From Mauremys mutica (Eukaryota > Chordata > Testudines > Geoemydidae): a stretch of DNA of 64,000 nucleotides. A program made the translations under genes and the position numbers. The stretch spans positions 32,152,003-32,216,002 of the forward strand of contig NC_059075.1 in NCBI RefSeq assembly GCF_020497125.1. The letters are read 5' to 3'. The notes beneath the pieces were generated by a model. That model made no database searches. It was not told where the DNA came from and worked only from the letters and a program-made list of their open reading frames with translations. Below, in pieces: positions 42,714 to 54,000 of this stretch. Position 1 is the first letter of the stretch. Each line of letters begins with the position of its first letter.

Positions 42714-43053
42714 TGTTTCCATTAATCACTATGACTGCCACAATTTATTCATCAACATATGGAATCTTAGTTAAAAGGACCCTGAAGGAAGCATTATGCT
42801 GGCTTCATTATTAGGATTTGCGGTGTCCCTCGGGACAAATCTTCTATACAGCATATTTTCATACACTTTCATACCTAGAATGCAGAGAAGAGTCATACTT
42901 TTTTTCCTATATTACATCAAATTTGCCTGCCTGAAGAACTCAAAACATGGTAAATAAACCATTGCAGGAAAAAGCTGTGAACTTTGTGAGATACCTCACT
43001 GCATACATCCTAAAGAGAATATGCAGACAAGGACATGAGACCTTGTAGGAAAC
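41709..43053. other. No recognised gene
   Basis: AT-rich, about 1.3 kb, apart from the palindromic repeat at 42333-42414 listed separately. Confidence 0.4.
42333..42414. repeat. Small palindromic repeat
   Basis: 'tgggctaaattcatccctggtg' is followed by 'gtcgtcatcagttacaccagggacaaatgtaaccca', roughly its inverse, around a 'cactgaagtc' centre. Similar fold-back repeats occur at 54501-54608, suggesting an old MITE-like family. Confidence 0.55.
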
Positions 43054-43056
43054 ATA

Positions 43057-43328
43057 GGCCAGGTCTACATAGAAACTTACATTGGTGTAACTACATCATT
43101 ATGGGGTATGAAAAATCCACATCCCGAGCAATGCAGTTACACCGACCTATCCTCACTGTAGACAGCGATAAATTGATGGGAGAATTCTCCCGTTGACATA
43201 GCTACTGCCTCTCAGGGAGAAGAGGTACCTATGCAGATGGGAGAAGCCATCCTATCAGCACAGGTAACATCTGCACAGAAGCGCTATAGCACTGCTGCTT
43301 CTGCAGTGTTTTAAGTGTAGATCTGCCC
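43057..43328. mobile_element. Harbinger-type MITE (272 bp)
   Basis: The ends are 'ggccaggtctacatagaaac' and 'ttaagtgtagatctgccc', with ATA on both sides (43054-43056, 43329-43331). The interior matches the outer MITE at 10111-10664 ('gttacaccgacct', 'ttgacatagctactgcctct'). Confidence 0.75.
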
Positions 43329-43794
43329 ATATACCTAATTGTTTAGCTTCACCTGTTTCTATGTATTTGCTTTTAGCTAGTACTGCCCTATCATAGAACA
43401 GTAGTGGAACCTATATTGGCAGTTAGTTAAAATATTTTTTGCAAGTCAGTATTGAAAAATCAAACTCTAAACGGAAGAATCCTCACATATATGCTGATGG
43501 CCAAATTCTGACCCCCACTCTGACAACACAAAAGGACCATAAACTGGCCCAGCTCCACAGCACACAATTCCCCTGGCTTGGTGCATCTCCATGTGGCCTA
43601 GATCCAGATCAGCTGGCTCTGCATCTGGCTCTGCACCTTTCTCTGCAGCTGCTGAAGCAGTGTTTGGTAAGGACGTGAGCATGGCCAGGGAGCTGCTGTG
43701 CTCTGGCAATCTCTAGCTGCATAATGGCCCTGAAGGTGCTATAACCGATCCAAAGATTAGTTTTATTCCTTTGTTTGTTTGTTTGTTTGTAGCC
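43329..43794. other. No recognised gene; (TTTG)n at 43772-43790
   Basis: Contains a short tetranucleotide repeat before the CR1 fragment. No conserved coding motif was recognised in the open frames. Confidence 0.45.
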
Positions 43795-44163
43795 AGAATG
43801 GACCATTATAATAATTTAGCCTGACCTCCTGCATAACACATACAGGACCTCCTTGAATTAATTTCTGCTTCAAGTCCAATAGCTGTAGTTGGATCTTTTT
43901 CTACAAGATATTCTCTAATTTAGTCTTGATTTAAAAAATTCCAGTAATGGAGAATCCACCACAACCCTTGGTAAATTATTCCAATAGTTAGTCAATCTTA
44001 CTATTAAAACTGTGTGCCTTATTTCTAATCTTAATTTATCTAGTTTCAACCTTCAGCTATTAGATCTTGTCATCTTTTAGTCTGCTAGATTGAAGAGCCT
44101 TCTTATCAAATTTTTCTTCCTCATGTAGTTAGTTATTTTGACTCTGTGAATTATGAGGGACTC
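43795..44163 (-). mobile_element. CR1 fragment, 3' part
   Basis: The plus strand reads 'agcctgacctcctgcataacac', 'ggagaatccaccacaacccttggtaaattattccaatagtt', 'ctgctagattgaagagcc', which is the reverse complement of a CR1 3' coding and UTR region I recognise from turtles. It continues at about 45395 after an interruption by other sequence. Confidence 0.7.
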
Positions 44164-44199
44164 TAGAAACTTTTGTTGATCTTTGGATGCCCCACATTT

Positions 44200-45270
44200 G
44201 TCATGGTGATGTCCAGAGTGGTGGAAAATGGTGAGATATTGGACCTTTTTCCAGTCACCAATGCTACTAAATAAGGTTGCGTGCTGGCTCCCATGCTCTC
44301 TTCAATCCTTTTTTTCAGCTATATTTATGGATGGATGCCAGGATATTGACAGAGTATTTATTCAGTTCCACACTGATGGGAAGTTGTTCAATCTGCAATG
44401 CTTCTGTGTTCACACAAAATGGCAGATTTTCTCATTAAGGAGCTTTTAAATTTATTTACTGTTGAATGTGAACTGAATGTTCACTTGATTGACATTCAAT
44501 TTATAACTGATCACTTTGCTCATGCAGTCAATTGTTTTGGTTTCACAATCAACTTAAAGAAGACTGAAGGAGCGTAGCAACCTGTGTTAGGGGATGTTCA
44601 TGTCTATCCAATTATGAAGATCATCAAAGCTGCTCAAGCCTATGGAGAAATTTTGTTACCTAGGGAGTGTTACAGAATACCCCAAGATTACCCATCGTAT
44701 AGTCAAGGACAAATCTGCATTTGGAATGGTATCATTCCACCAATGGAATGATAGTGCATCAAAATAAGCACTAAGCTAAATATTTATCAGGCAGTCATGC
44801 TTACAACGCTTCTCTCTGGGACATGGACAACAAATCGCCACCACATTAGGAAACTTGATCAGTTTCATATGCTCTCTCTTCAGTGTCTTTGAAGGGTCAA
44901 AAGGTGGGACAAGACTTACCAATACCAAAATCCTTAATCGTTGTTGGATGTTTGGCATTCAGAGCATGCTCACAAAAGCTCAGCTGTGTTGGTCTGGGCA
45001 TCTCATTTGTATGGCCAACTCAAGAAGATTCAAGGCCCTATTTTATTATCAACTAAAGCACAGGACTTGTTCTCATGGTGGACAGTAAAAACTATATAAA
45101 GACAGACTGAAGTCAAACTTGAAAGCATGTCAGATTGACCCCAGCAACTGGGAAGCAACAGCCCATAACATAGCAAAGTGATGGCAGATTTGTCATGTTG
45201 CTCGCTTGTTAACCACTTTGAAGCAATGAGCATTAATACACGATGTAAAAAACATGAACAGTGCAAGGCA
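44200..45270 (+). pseudogene. Second LINE type: reverse transcriptase remnant
   Basis: Broken frames on the plus strand give, in order: 'TNATK.GCVLAPMLF'-like text with 'AIFMDGCQDIDRVFIQFHTDGKLFNL' (about 44260-44400); 'NLKKTEG' (about 44550-44575); 'TLLSGTWTTNRHHIRKLDQFHMLSLQCL' (about 44806-44890); 'AHKSSAVLVWASHL' or, in another frame, 'QLCWSGHLICM' (about 44975-45015); 'SNWEATAHNIAK' (about 45140-45178). This order is that of a non-LTR RT whose C-terminus has a 'RWLGH..RM' block. It is unlike CR1. It sits between the two halves of a minus-strand CR1. The clade is unresolved. Confidence 0.6.
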
Positions 45271-45394
45271 AGGATAGAACAGCCTGCAATGGTCATGAAC
45301 AATCCCACATGAACTATCCTACATGTAACCATGTTTGTAGTTCATGTTGTTTTGATCTCATGTACACGTGTTCACCTATAGCATTTGCTGAATC

Positions 45395-46195
45395 CTCGTA
45401 CATTAACGTGAGACTCCTTCACTATAGACTATGACCAAATCACCTCTTAACCGTCTCTTTCATAAGCTAAAAAGATTGAGTTCCTTCAGTTTTTCACTAC
45501 AGAGTATGTTTTCCAATCCTATTCTCATGTTTCCTCTCTGAACTGTCTCTAATTTTTCAACATCCTTCTGACCTGCAGACACCAAACCTGGACACTATTC
45601 CACTAGTGATGGCACCAGTGCCAAATACAGAGAAAATAAAAGCTCCCTACTTCTATTTGATGTTCCCCTATTTATACATCCAAGAATTGCTTTTAACCAA
45701 AGCCTCAAACTGGGAGGTCATGTTTAGCTCATTATACCATGACCACCACATTTTTTTTTCCAGTCACTGCTTCACAGAAAAATGTCTGGCCTACATTCTT
45801 TGTTCCTAAACATATGACTACATTTGACCATACTAAAACACAGTTTGCTTGCACCCAGCTCACCACATGATCCAGATCACACAGTGCCTGCCCTTTTCAT
45901 TACTTATCCCTCCTCCAATCTTTGTGTCCTCTGCAAGCTCTATCAGAAATGATTTTGTTTTCTTTCAGGTCATTGACAAAAGTATTAAATAGCATAAGGC
46001 TAAGAACTTATCTCTGCAGGGACCCCACTAGAAACCACCAGCTTGATGATGATTTCCCACTTAATCAAGTTACATTTTGAAATTTATCAGTTAGCAAACT
46101 TTAATCCGTTTAACATAGACCATGAAGATTTTGCAATGTTCTAGTTTCTTAATCAAAATTCATGTGGTATCAAGACACGTGTTATCCAGGAATCT
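45395..46195 (-). mobile_element. CR1 fragment, continuation
   Basis: 'gaccaaatcacctcttaaccgtctctttcataagctaaa', 'tcaacatccttctgacctgcagacacc', 'ggtcattgacaaaagtattaaatag', 'ctctgcagggaccccactagaaa' and 'agttagcaaactttaatccgttta' are reverse-complement CR1 RT text. The run from 'aatagcataag' to 'gggaccccac' is the opposite strand of the RT region preceding the catalytic motif. Confidence 0.78.
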
Positions 46196-46683
46196 AGTCT
46201 GACAAGATCTATTTCCCACAAAATAGGGGTAGTCCTTTGCCTCCTTCCTTTCCCATCAGGCGGTGCACTCAGCAGAGCTTGGTTGCACTTGAGGATCAAG
46301 ATCCTGATTTTTTTATATATTAATAAAGTTATATTTATGGGAGAGCTGGAAGAATTAGTAATGGGAGGTAGAGCCTTTCACCTGTAGATCAGTGACTCAG
46401 ATTCAAGCCAGTAACTAGCTATGCTAACTACCCAGTCAGTAACAATAAAAAATTGCTATGTGTGTGCCGGGGGAGGGGGGCTACAGACCCCGCACTAAGG
46501 TTAAAGGAGTGGTGGAAAAGTATTGGGCCAAGAAAGCCCCACGCCTCAGCAGCTGCCAGGCATGTTCTCTATGAAGAACCAGCTTAAAAGGAAGCTCTGG
46601 CAGTTGGGGGGTGGGGGAGAATGGGGGGAAGAGGGAGATACTTGCTGCAGAGCAATCTACAGGGGGAAGACCAGGACAGTGAG
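46196..46683. other. No recognised feature
   Basis: No motif was seen. The last 200 bp are G-rich and continue on the far side of the Harbinger element at 47811. Confidence 0.35.
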
Positions 46684-46686
46684 TAA

Positions 46687-47810
46687 GGCCTTGTCTACAC
46701 TACAAAGTTTTGTCAGCAAAAGCTGCCTTTTGCTGACAAAACAGGGGAGCTGTACAGACTACAAATCTACTTTTGGTGGCAAAACTCTGCTATTTTGCTG
46801 ACAAAATAAAACCACCTCAATGAGAGGCATAAAGCTCTTTGTGACAAAGTTAAAATGACAAAGTATCAGTGTAGACACTGCTGTTTGCTTTGCTGACATA
46901 ACTGGCTTCCACCAGTATCCCACAATGCCTACCATGACTGCTCTGCTCACTGTTTTGATCTCTGTTGCCCTGCAGGCAGGCATGCACCCTTCCCCGTTCA
47001 AAGCTGGGGAAGTATCTGACAGCTGAGTGTGTTGCTCCATTTGGGGAACAAAGAGAAAATCATTAAGGTGGAATGCTCCTGTTCTGCCCTGTACTAGGAA
47101 CACAGCAGCAGGCAAACTGCTACTGCAGGGAGTGGGAGGCCTCAGCATGGAGAGCTCACAGATAGGGAGTCCAGACAGCAAGTGTGAAAAATTGGGACAG
47201 GGGGTGGGGGGTAATAGGCGCCTATATAAGAAAAAGACCCAAAAATCGGGACTGTCCCTATAAAATTGAGACATCTGCTCACCCTACTCACAGAGCTGCT
47301 CAAGATGCTGCTCCTGGCAGCTGAAAAGGCTGTGGGAGAACTTGGAGGGAATCGTAAAACCATAGGCAGGCAGGCAGAGTGGGCTGCTTTGGGAGAGACT
47401 GATGTGCCAAGGAGAGCTGGGGGCTGATGTGGGGGGTCCCCCTCCTCTTGCCTCAGGATAGGTCAGCCAGCCTGCTGTCTCCCCCATCCCAGACACACTT
47501 CAGTTGAAAAAGTGGCTGACAATCTACTAGGATGGTCCTGGAACGATGGGATTGAGAAACCTGCATCATGTGACACTGTACCTGCCCTGTGAGGCATTGC
47601 AAACCCTTCCCAAAGCACCCTGCAGCCAGCTGCACAATGGGATAGCTACCACAGTGCAATGCTCTCTGTGTCGATGCAAGAGCTGCTAGTGTGTATGCAT
47701 TCTGCCGACACAAGGAGCTAGTGTGGACATGCAACAGCGGTTTTAATTAAAGTGCTTTAATTTAAGTGGCATAACTTTTGCTGACAAAACTTTGTATTGT
47801 GGATAAGGGC
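46687..47810. mobile_element. PIF/Harbinger-type element (1.1 kb)
   Basis: The ends are 'ggccttgtctacactacaaagttttgtcagcaaaa' and the inverse 'ttttgctgacaaaactttgtattgtggataagggc', 35 bp with few changes. The flanks carry an exact TAA duplication (46684-46686 and 47811-47813). 3-bp TWA duplications are typical of PIF/Harbinger. No transposase or Myb domain was recognised. A smaller MITE lies inside it. Confidence 0.85.
47165..47284. mobile_element. Short MITE of a TA-inserting family, copy 2
   Basis: TA flanks both sides (47163-47164, 47285-47286). The ends are 'gggagtccagacagca' and 'gacatctgctcaccc'. It is the reverse complement family of 28248-28365 ('gaaaaattgggacagggg', 'cctatataagaaaaagaccc', 'gggactgtccctataaaatt'). 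It is nested in the Harbinger element above. Confidence 0.82.
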
Positions 47811-47813
47811 TAA

Positions 47814-48620
47814 GACTTGGCTAGGAGACTGGGGGCTGACCCTTTTCTCCCTGACAAGTGGGAACAACTAGACTCCGGGACTGAGCTGGGAAACTTCCCT
47901 TCTCCCCAGCTGTGTAAGAAGCAAGGCTGGGGCCACACCCTGAACTGAAAAGAAAACAGGGAAGGTAAGAAGTGGCCCAGGAGAGACTGATCTGGAGTAG
48001 CAGCCAGTAGGGACTAATCCACTCCCAGCATCTCTCCCTTTGAGCTATGGAGAGGGAGGGCCCAGGTTCCCCTACATTCCCTCCTCCCCTGGCTGCCTGA
48101 GAGATCCAAGAGGATTTTGCGGGGTGGAGGAGGAGAGCACAATGAACTGTGCCTTGGTCACTGAGCCCTCTGGACTGCCCAGAAGAGCCATCCCAAGACT
48201 GGGAGACATTAGGCGTGCTGGCCCCAGGTGAAGCCTGTTGCAATATGATAGCTATTTGGTAACACATGCAATCGTGCAATTAAAAATCACCCAAGACAAC
48301 AAATCTCATTGGATGGGTGGCCATGTTAACAAAAAAAACCCATGCCCACAATGGGCACTAACTAGCATCCTGCTGGCAGTTTCAGTGGAGAGGCCTAGAA
48401 GTGAATAGAAAATGGAAACTGAACTAATTGCATCTCTGAAAATGGTGTCTCTATGTCTCAGTTTTGAGGCACAAAAGATGGGCAATGTTGGGGGACCATG
48501 CACTGCTACTGTCTGAGTGTAACTGATTTATAAATGAACAGAGGACATCAGTCTCCAGGACTGTCAAGCATTACATTTACATCAATATTTTAAAGTTAAG
48601 TTCCAGCAGTATATACAGTA
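47814..48620. other. No recognised gene
   Basis: A GC-rich 400 bp follows the Harbinger element, then ordinary sequence. No motif. Confidence 0.35.
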
Positions 48621-48624
48621 GGTG

Positions 48625-48936
48625 TGGTAATACACTCTTCATTTTCATATGAGGACATCAGAGTTCCATTTCCATGTTCTGTAACCAGAGGATAGCCTCT
48701 GTATCAAGGGAGGCAAGCCATTGTAAATCGCTCTCCTGACGTTGAACTGAGCACTCTTTCACCAGATGAGTTATTGTCTGCAACGCTATCCTATGCTCAC
48801 AGCCTGAAGAGGAAACCAGGACAGTCCGGTGCACAGTTGCAGCATATGTGGATGAGTAAGTATCCGTTAAGCATGGTTCAGGATCTACGATCAGGTGGAT
48901 AAGGAGGTAAGTGCAGTGATGGACTCCTGAATTTAC
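48625..48936 (-). pseudogene. Jockey-like LINE, C-terminal end of ORF
   Basis: The reverse complement reads 'SGCEHRIALQTITHLVKECSVQRQESDLQWLASLD'. It resembles the Cys/His-bearing C-terminal tail ('C.CG....T..HI...C') of a jockey-like RT. The upstream part of the same protein lies beyond the Harbinger element, at 51170-52600. Confidence 0.65.
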
Positions 48937-48939
48937 TTA

Positions 48940-51166
48940 GGGTACGTCTACACTACGGGATTATTCCGAATTTGCATAAACCGGTTTTGTAAAACAGAAT
49001 TTATAAAATCGGGTGGAGCGCGGCCATACTAAGCACATTAAATCGGTGGTGTGCGTCCATGGTCCGTGGCTAGCGTCGATTTCTGGAGCGTTGCACTGTG
49101 GGTAGCTATTCCCTAGCTATCCCATAGTTCCCGCAGCCTCCCCCGCCCCTTGGAACTTCCGGGTTGAGATCCCAGTGCCTGATGGGGCAAAAATCATTGT
49201 CGCGGGTGGTTCTGGGTAAATGTCGTCAGTCACTCCTTCGTCTGGGAAAGCAACGGCAGACAAGCATTTCGCGCCTTTTTCCCCTGGATTGCCCTGGCAG
49301 ATGCCATAGCATGGCAATCATGGAGCTTTTTTTGCCGTTTGTGACTCTCACCGTATGTGTACTAGATGCCGCTCACAGAGGCGATTCAGCAGCGCTACAC
49401 AGAAGCATGCTTTTGCTTTTGCATGACAGCAGAGATGGTTACTAGCCATATTGCACCATCCAAACCCTTCCATAAATTGGAACTGAGGATGATCATGGCT
49501 ACCAGTCCTTTTGTACCATTTGCTGCTAGTGCCCCTGGTCAATCAGCCAGGGGCGCAAAAGCCAAGAGTGGTTACTAGCCATATTGCACCTTCCATCGTT
49601 TTGTACCATTGGCTGCTGTCATAAGTGCCCCTGGCCGATCAGCCAGGGGCGCAAAAGCAAAAATTGGGAATGACTCCCTGAGTCAATCCCTCCTTTTTGG
49701 TATCTAAAAATAGAATCAGTGCTGCCTAATATAGGCAAGTGTGCTAGAGAACCACCTGCTCTGTGTCAGAGCCCGCAGAAATTATTATCTGTATGCTATT
49801 CACAGGGGGTGCTCCTGTAACAACCCCACCTGTTGATTCCGTTCTTCCCCCAGCCTTTCTTGGCTACCGTAGCATTGTCCCCCCACTTGTGTGATGAATT
49901 AATAAAGAATGCAGGAATAAGACACACTGACTTGTTAGTGAGAAATGAGTGGAAGGCAGCCTCCAGCTGCTATGATAGTCCAGACAGGACATTAAGCAGT
50001 GTGTAGGAGAGAAGCCCAGCATCCCACTGCTAGTCCAGGGGCAACTGAATCTTTTCTTTACACATGAAGGGTGGGGGCTGATGGAGCTCAGCCCCCTGTT
50101 GCTATGATGAGGATGGTTACCAGCCATATTGCACCATCCATCCACCAGAAAAAATTAGGGCCAATAGGCTGATGACGAGGACAGTTACCAGTCCTTTTGT
50201 ACCATCAGCTGAGGCTGATGATGAGGATGGATTTCCATCATTTTGTATGATCAGCTTATGCTGATGATGAAGATGGATTTCCATCCTTTTGTACCATCAG
50301 CCGCCCATGGCGGGGGGGGGAGCAAGGATGTTGGTGTTGAGTGCTGCACTATCGCGTCTATCTGCAGCATTCAGTAAAGATAGGGTGACATGTAAAAGAG
50401 TCAGAGGATTGTTTTACCTTTCGCTTCTGGGGGTGGGTGGGGGGGTGAGTAGATTGCCAAGCTATGCCCTGACCCACCGCGGACACTGTGTTTGACCCTA
50501 GAAGCATTTGGAGCTCAGCCAAGAATGCAAATAATTTTAGGAGGCTGCAGGAACTGTGGGATAGCTTCAGTCCTCCAGTCCATGCGCATCCATTTGATTC
50601 TTTGGCTTTCCGTTACGCTTGTCACGCTGCAGTGCGCTGAGTCCCTGCTATGGCGTCTGTCTGGAGATTTTTAAAAAAGGATTCTGAATTTCATCTTCTG
50701 TAACGGAGCGCTGATAGAACGGATAGAACGGATTTGCCTGCCCTTACAGCGATCACATCCGCATGGTCCATGCGGGAGCTCTTTTTTTTATTTTGATTTC
50801 GGACTGCATCGCCACCCGTGCTGATCGGAGCTCCACGCTGGGCAAACAGGAAATATTCAAAAGTTCGCGGGGCTTTTCCTGTTTACCTGACCACTGCATC
50901 CGAGTTCAGATTGCGGTCCAGAGCGGTCACTGGTGCACTGTGGGATAGCTCCCGGAGGCCAATACCGTCGATCAGCGTCCACACTAACCCTAATCCGATA
51001 TGTTAATACCGATACTAGCGTTACTCCTCTCGTTAGGGAGGAGTACAGAAACCGGTTTAAAGAGCCATTAAAATCGATATAAGGTGCCTCCTAGTGTGGA
51101 CGGTTTTGGCGTTAAATCGGTTTTACGCTCCTAAAACCGATTTAAACGCCTAGTGTAGACCAGGCC
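48940..51166 (-). mobile_element. PIF/Harbinger element, 2.2 kb, splitting a LINE
   Basis: The ends are 'gggtacgtctacactacggg' and 'cctagtgtagaccaggcc', with an exact TTA duplication (48937-48939 and 51167-51169). It is the same family as 21956-23948 and shares its termini and the 'gcgttgcactgtgggtagctat' block. The interior has been reshaped: several near-tandem copies of 'ggtta(c/t)cagtccttttgtaccat' occur between 49430 and 50300. The Myb/SANT-like gene (about 50590-50780, minus) is a trace only. Confidence 0.88.
49430..50305. repeat. Local duplications inside the Harbinger element
   Basis: Variants of 'gatggttac(t/c)agccat(a)ttgcaccatcca' and 'ttgtaccatcagctgaggctgatgatgaggatgga' recur at about 49435, 49490, 49570, 49590, 50110, 50165, 50205 and 50270. 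The copy at 21956-23948 has fewer of them. Confidence 0.65.
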
Positions 51167-51169
51167 TTA

Positions 51170-52600
51170 GTGTGTTAGATTCTTTCCACTCCAAGAATGT
51201 AATTTTCAGCTCCTGGCAGTGCTGATCATCCACGCATGGCAACGGGCCAGTAACCCTCTTGTCCATGAGTATGTGAGATGCCATGGCAAAGGAGTCTTGA
51301 CAGATCAGCCATGGTGTCAGACCTGGATCGATACGAGTGGGATCCACAGGAGCAGACCTTCAAATTGGTGCTGTATGTTGTTTCCTGTCTGAAAATGGGG
51401 CATTAGTCGACTGGAGATGTAATAAGTTGGTTTCATCTGTCTCAGCTCTTCAAGCAGACTTAACAGTAATTTCATCTTGTCAAAAGCTGAGTGGAGCTAT
51501 ACAAACTGGAGGTTTGTGTATAATTCAAGCAGCTACTAATAATATAAGTGAATGACTAGCCAACTTCTTGTCCATGCTGGGTGTGGCAACTGCGCCCCCC
51601 AACCATAGAGTAATATTCAGCTGGTGCAAACACCAGGGCTGATATAGATGTACCAAGGACTGAAGGGCCTGCTCTCAGGAGAGTTTTCGCAACAAGGTGG
51701 TATGGGAAAAGATTTTCATTTTCAGGTGTTTCAGATGAGGCTGGTATGTCCTGCTATTGTCAAGTTTTACTCCCAAGTATGTGACAACTAGTTGCAATGG
51801 TAGTAATCATCTTTGTACATGAATCAATATGGGTTGATTGACAAGACAATTGTTTAGCTAGAAAGTAGTTGCTACTGTCTTGGTTTCACTAGGGATTAGT
51901 CTCCAATGCTACAAATATGTGGTCACAGCATTAAGGTCTTGGCTGCGATTCCCTTCAATCCTATGGAAATCATTTCCAGTGTCGGCAATTCAGATATCAA
52001 TTTACACATACTTTTCTGCCTGCATTTCAGGAGGTCATATGTGTATACACTGAACAAATGCCAAAATGTGTGGCAGGCTGTTGCAGAGACATTTAAGGAG
52101 ACTAATTTTTCTCCCCAACTCACAGAATAAAATTTCGGTTAGTAATCATTTCTAGATGACCTACACTATCGGCCTATGAGGAATAATGTGCAGTAGCTTG
52201 GCAGTCAGCCTGATGTGGCCACTGCCGTAGGCTGCTGTCAGGTCAATAAGGACTGCAGCAACTTTCTCTACTGCCTCAAATGCATTTTCTATGCGTTGAA
52301 TCAGACAAAATACCTGAACTTGGATGTATCTTCCCCTCCCACATCCAGCCTGAATGCAAGGCAGCTGAGGATTGACTACCCCATTATCTGCATCAGGATT
52401 AGTCTCTCGATCAGTTTATGGGTAACAGACTAGAAAGTGATCAGTAACTCTTTGGGTCAATCAGTGGTTTGTCTGGCTTGGGAACAGCTATAATTTTTGC
52501 TCTGTGCCAGACTTTTGAGATGCTACAATCCCTGGTACAACTATTCAGAAATTGAAGCAGATTAATATGGTACCGACCCCATGATCAGAAAGTGAATGAT
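51170..52600 (-). pseudogene. Jockey-like LINE reverse transcriptase remnant
   Basis: Reading from 52600 on the minus strand: 'SISKVWHRAKIIAVPKPDKPLIDPKSY' then, in another frame, 'SVTHKLIERLILMRI', which corresponds to the RT start ('DPKSYRPISLL..YKL.ERLIL'). Near 52250 the frame reads 'VEKVAAVLIDLTAAYG', RT motif A. Many stops follow. Downstream pieces at 51170-51900 are too decayed for motif-by-motif assignment but run on to the C-terminal fragment at 48625-48936. It is not CR1. Confidence 0.7.
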
Positions 52601-53000
52601 AATGTGTGCTTTCAATGAGAGCACCCCACACAGCAGGGAGCCACTTTTTCCACCTAATTTTAGAATTTCTCACATTTCCTCTGCTGTGGGAATAACTTGT
52701 TTTCCTTTCCCAATCAGTTTTTCCCCGGTTGTCAATATATATATTTTTAAAAACAAGAAACACATCACTGGCTTGCGAAGAGACAGAAACCCTGAGGAGG
52801 TTTTACTAATAAATCTCAGAAGGCCCATTTTTAAAAAATTGAGAAAGTTTGGAGTCAAGTTGTCACAACAATTGGTGGCTACAAACTTAATAGTGATGAT
52901 CATATAGACCTCATTATTGCTTGCTATCTACCAACACAGGTCACCAGGAATGGCTCAATAAACATAAACCTTCAAGTGATGAGCTAGGGAAAGAGCTGTC
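52601..53000. other. No recognised feature; short (TA)n near 52735-52745
   Basis: Only a short AT repeat stands out. Confidence 0.4.
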
Positions 53001-53004
53001 CTAG

Positions 53005-53202
53005 TGTAACCCCCACATCTCCTGAGTGTGGTGCTCTGTTCCATGTAGTGGCACTGAGAATGCTTAGAGATTAATGAGTCTGCCATAGCCTTAGCTAAGG
53101 CCCAGGTGGCTTTTAGCTCATGCAGTAGAGGCTCATGCATTAAGCTCCAGAAGTCCCAGGTTTAATCCTGCCTGCTGACGACTGGGGTCTGTTGGTGTTA
53201 CA
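53005..53202 (+). mobile_element. Solo LTR of the proline-primer ERV family (198 bp)
   Basis: Begins TGTAACCCCCACATCTCC and ends GGTGTTACA, with CTAG on both sides (53001-53004 and 53203-53206), a plausible 4-bp target duplication. It matches both LTR copies at 39058-39712, including the tRNA-like block 'tagctcatgcagtagaggctcatgc' and 'ggtttaatcc'. Confidence 0.82.
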
Positions 53203-53208
53203 CTAGTA

Positions 53209-53927
53209 CAGGAGTGGGCAAACTACGGCCGGGGGGCCGCATCCGGCCCCTCAGACCTTTTAATCTGGTCCTTGAGCTCCTGCCAGGGAGCAGGGTCCAG
53301 GGCTTGCCCCGCTCCGCACATGCTGTGGCTCCACATGGCTTCCGGAAGCAGCGGCATGTCCCCCCTCCGGCTCCTACGCATGCTGACCCCATCCCAAGCA
53401 TGGCCCCCGCAGCTCCCATTGGTCAGGAACCATGGCCAATGGGAGCTGAAGGGGCGGCGCCTGCAGATGGGGCAACATGCAGAGCTGCCTGGCCAAACCT
53501 CCGTGTAGGAGCTGAAGGGGGGGGCATGCCACTGCTTCCGGGAGCTGCTTGAGGTAAGCGCTGCCTGGACCCTGCAACCCTGCCACCCTCCCAGGCCCCT
53601 ACCCCATCCCTGATCCCTCTCCTGATCTCAAAATCCCTCGGTCCCAGCCCAGAGCACCCTTCTGCACCCGCAACCCCTCTTCCCCAGCCTCACCCCAGAG
53701 CCTGCACCCTCAGCCAGAGCCCTCATTCCCCCACCCCAACCCCCTTTCCCAGTCTGAAGCCCCCTCCTGCACCTTGAACTCCTCATTTCTGGCTCCACCC
53801 CAGAGCCCGCACCCGCAGCCAGAGCCTTCACCCCCTCCCACCCCGCAATTTCATAAGCATTCATGGCCCACCATATAATTTCCATACCCAGATGTGGCCC
53901 TCAGACCAAAACGTTTGTCCACCCCTG
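53209..53927. mobile_element. hAT element (719 bp) abutting the solo LTR
   Basis: The ends are CAGGAGTGGGCAAACTACGG and an inverse ending CAAAACGTTTGTCCACCCCTG. The 8-mers CACTAGTA (53201-53208) and CACTAGCA (53928-53935) match at seven of eight. The left duplication contains the last two bases of the solo LTR and its CTAG, so hAT inserted after the LTR. The interior is GC-rich with 'cccagagcc..caccctcagccagagccc' repeats; open frames there are not genes. Confidence 0.92.
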
Positions 53928-54000
53928 CACTAGCAGAACCTGCACAGGAAGATGCTAAACACATGGGGTAAAATCCTGACCCCAGTGAAGTCAATGGGAG

